Positions 30,734-30,811 of a stretch of DNA of 30,811 nt are shown piece after piece. The stretch is from Hominenteromicrobium sp964531265 (lineage in GTDB: Bacteria > Bacillota > Clostridia > Oscillospirales > Acutalibacteraceae). Each line of letters begins with the position of its first letter. Within the stretch, counting starts at the first letter, position 1. Made by a program: the position numbers and the translations under genes. The notes under the pieces were generated by a model, which was not told the DNA's origin, did not search any database, and saw only the letters and a list, made by a program, of their open reading frames with translations. Location: assembly GCA_964531265.1 (NCBI GenBank), contig CAZHDW010000022.1, positions 1 to 30,811 of the forward strand, read 5' to 3'.

Positions 30734-30811
30734 CAAACAAAGGAGAAGTACACCGGTTTTGGAGCGTTCACTTAGGGATTATTGAAAACGACGATAATTT
30801 TTGAGTGACGT

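Noticed and set aside
1..30811. CRISPR array, transposon or prophage
   Set aside because: I saw no series of spaced direct repeats, transposase or phage gene; the only long repeat is the fakA duplication.

Overview
The window reads as the chromosome of a Gram-positive anaerobe of the class Clostridia, probably a gut member of the Oscillospiraceae/Ruminococcaceae type. This is inferred from the PyrK/PyrD-1B dihydroorotate dehydrogenase pair, citramalate synthase, FakA/FakB-type genes, strong AGGAGG-type ribosome sites, TTGACA/TATAAT promoters with 17-base spacers and moderate GC; I could not search a database. Most of the window is ordinary core metabolism, densely packed, with one decayed locus and one broken gene. 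I found no CRISPR array, transposase or phage gene.

Left part (1-16 kb). On the minus strand: guaA as a stand-alone ATP-pyrophosphatase subunit, and a small membrane protein. On the plus strand, cimA-murE-murF form one unit (citramalate for isoleucine, then two peptidoglycan ligases). A hairpin with an embedded promoter separates them from a pyrimidine operon: ydcF-like gene, pyrC, pyrF, pyrK, pyrD, a histidine phosphatase and ruvX. A second hairpin/promoter overlap precedes a DegV/FakB fatty-acid-binding protein and a hexapeptide acetyltransferase. Mannonate dehydratase (uxuA) then has its own promoter and terminator. A tRNA-Gly(CCC) lies on the minus strand. Next to it is a MarR regulator with an apparent N-terminal frameshift, followed by the remnant of a multidrug-type ABC exporter carrying a nonsense codon, a large internal deletion and a 3' frameshift.

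Middle (16-22.5 kb). A DUF3221-like lipoprotein and an FGGY sugar kinase are transcribed divergently from nearly abutting promoters. They are followed by a large polytopic membrane protein (possible GT-C glycosyltransferase), the 16S rRNA dimethyltransferase rsmA with a tiny membrane protein, and a solitary BlaI/MecI-type repressor on the minus strand.

Right part (22.5-30.8 kb). On the minus strand: recG; the fatty acid kinase gene fakA (yloV), split by an apparently identical 743-bp tandem duplication; and an ant(6)-like nucleotidyltransferase coupled to the phosphodiesterase ymdB. On the plus strand, a GH29 alpha-L-fucosidase overlaps a small barstar-like gene.

The points most worth a second look are the fakA duplication, whose junction creates an ATGA stop/start overlap; the decayed MarR/ABC locus, which keeps a perfect 22-bp palindrome; an inverted repeat framing a consensus -35 box near 1650; the guaA 3' end, which carries the known integration core beside clustered GATAG repeats at the window edge; and the overlapping fucosidase/barstar-like pair. 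I do not see a convincing new multi-gene system here.
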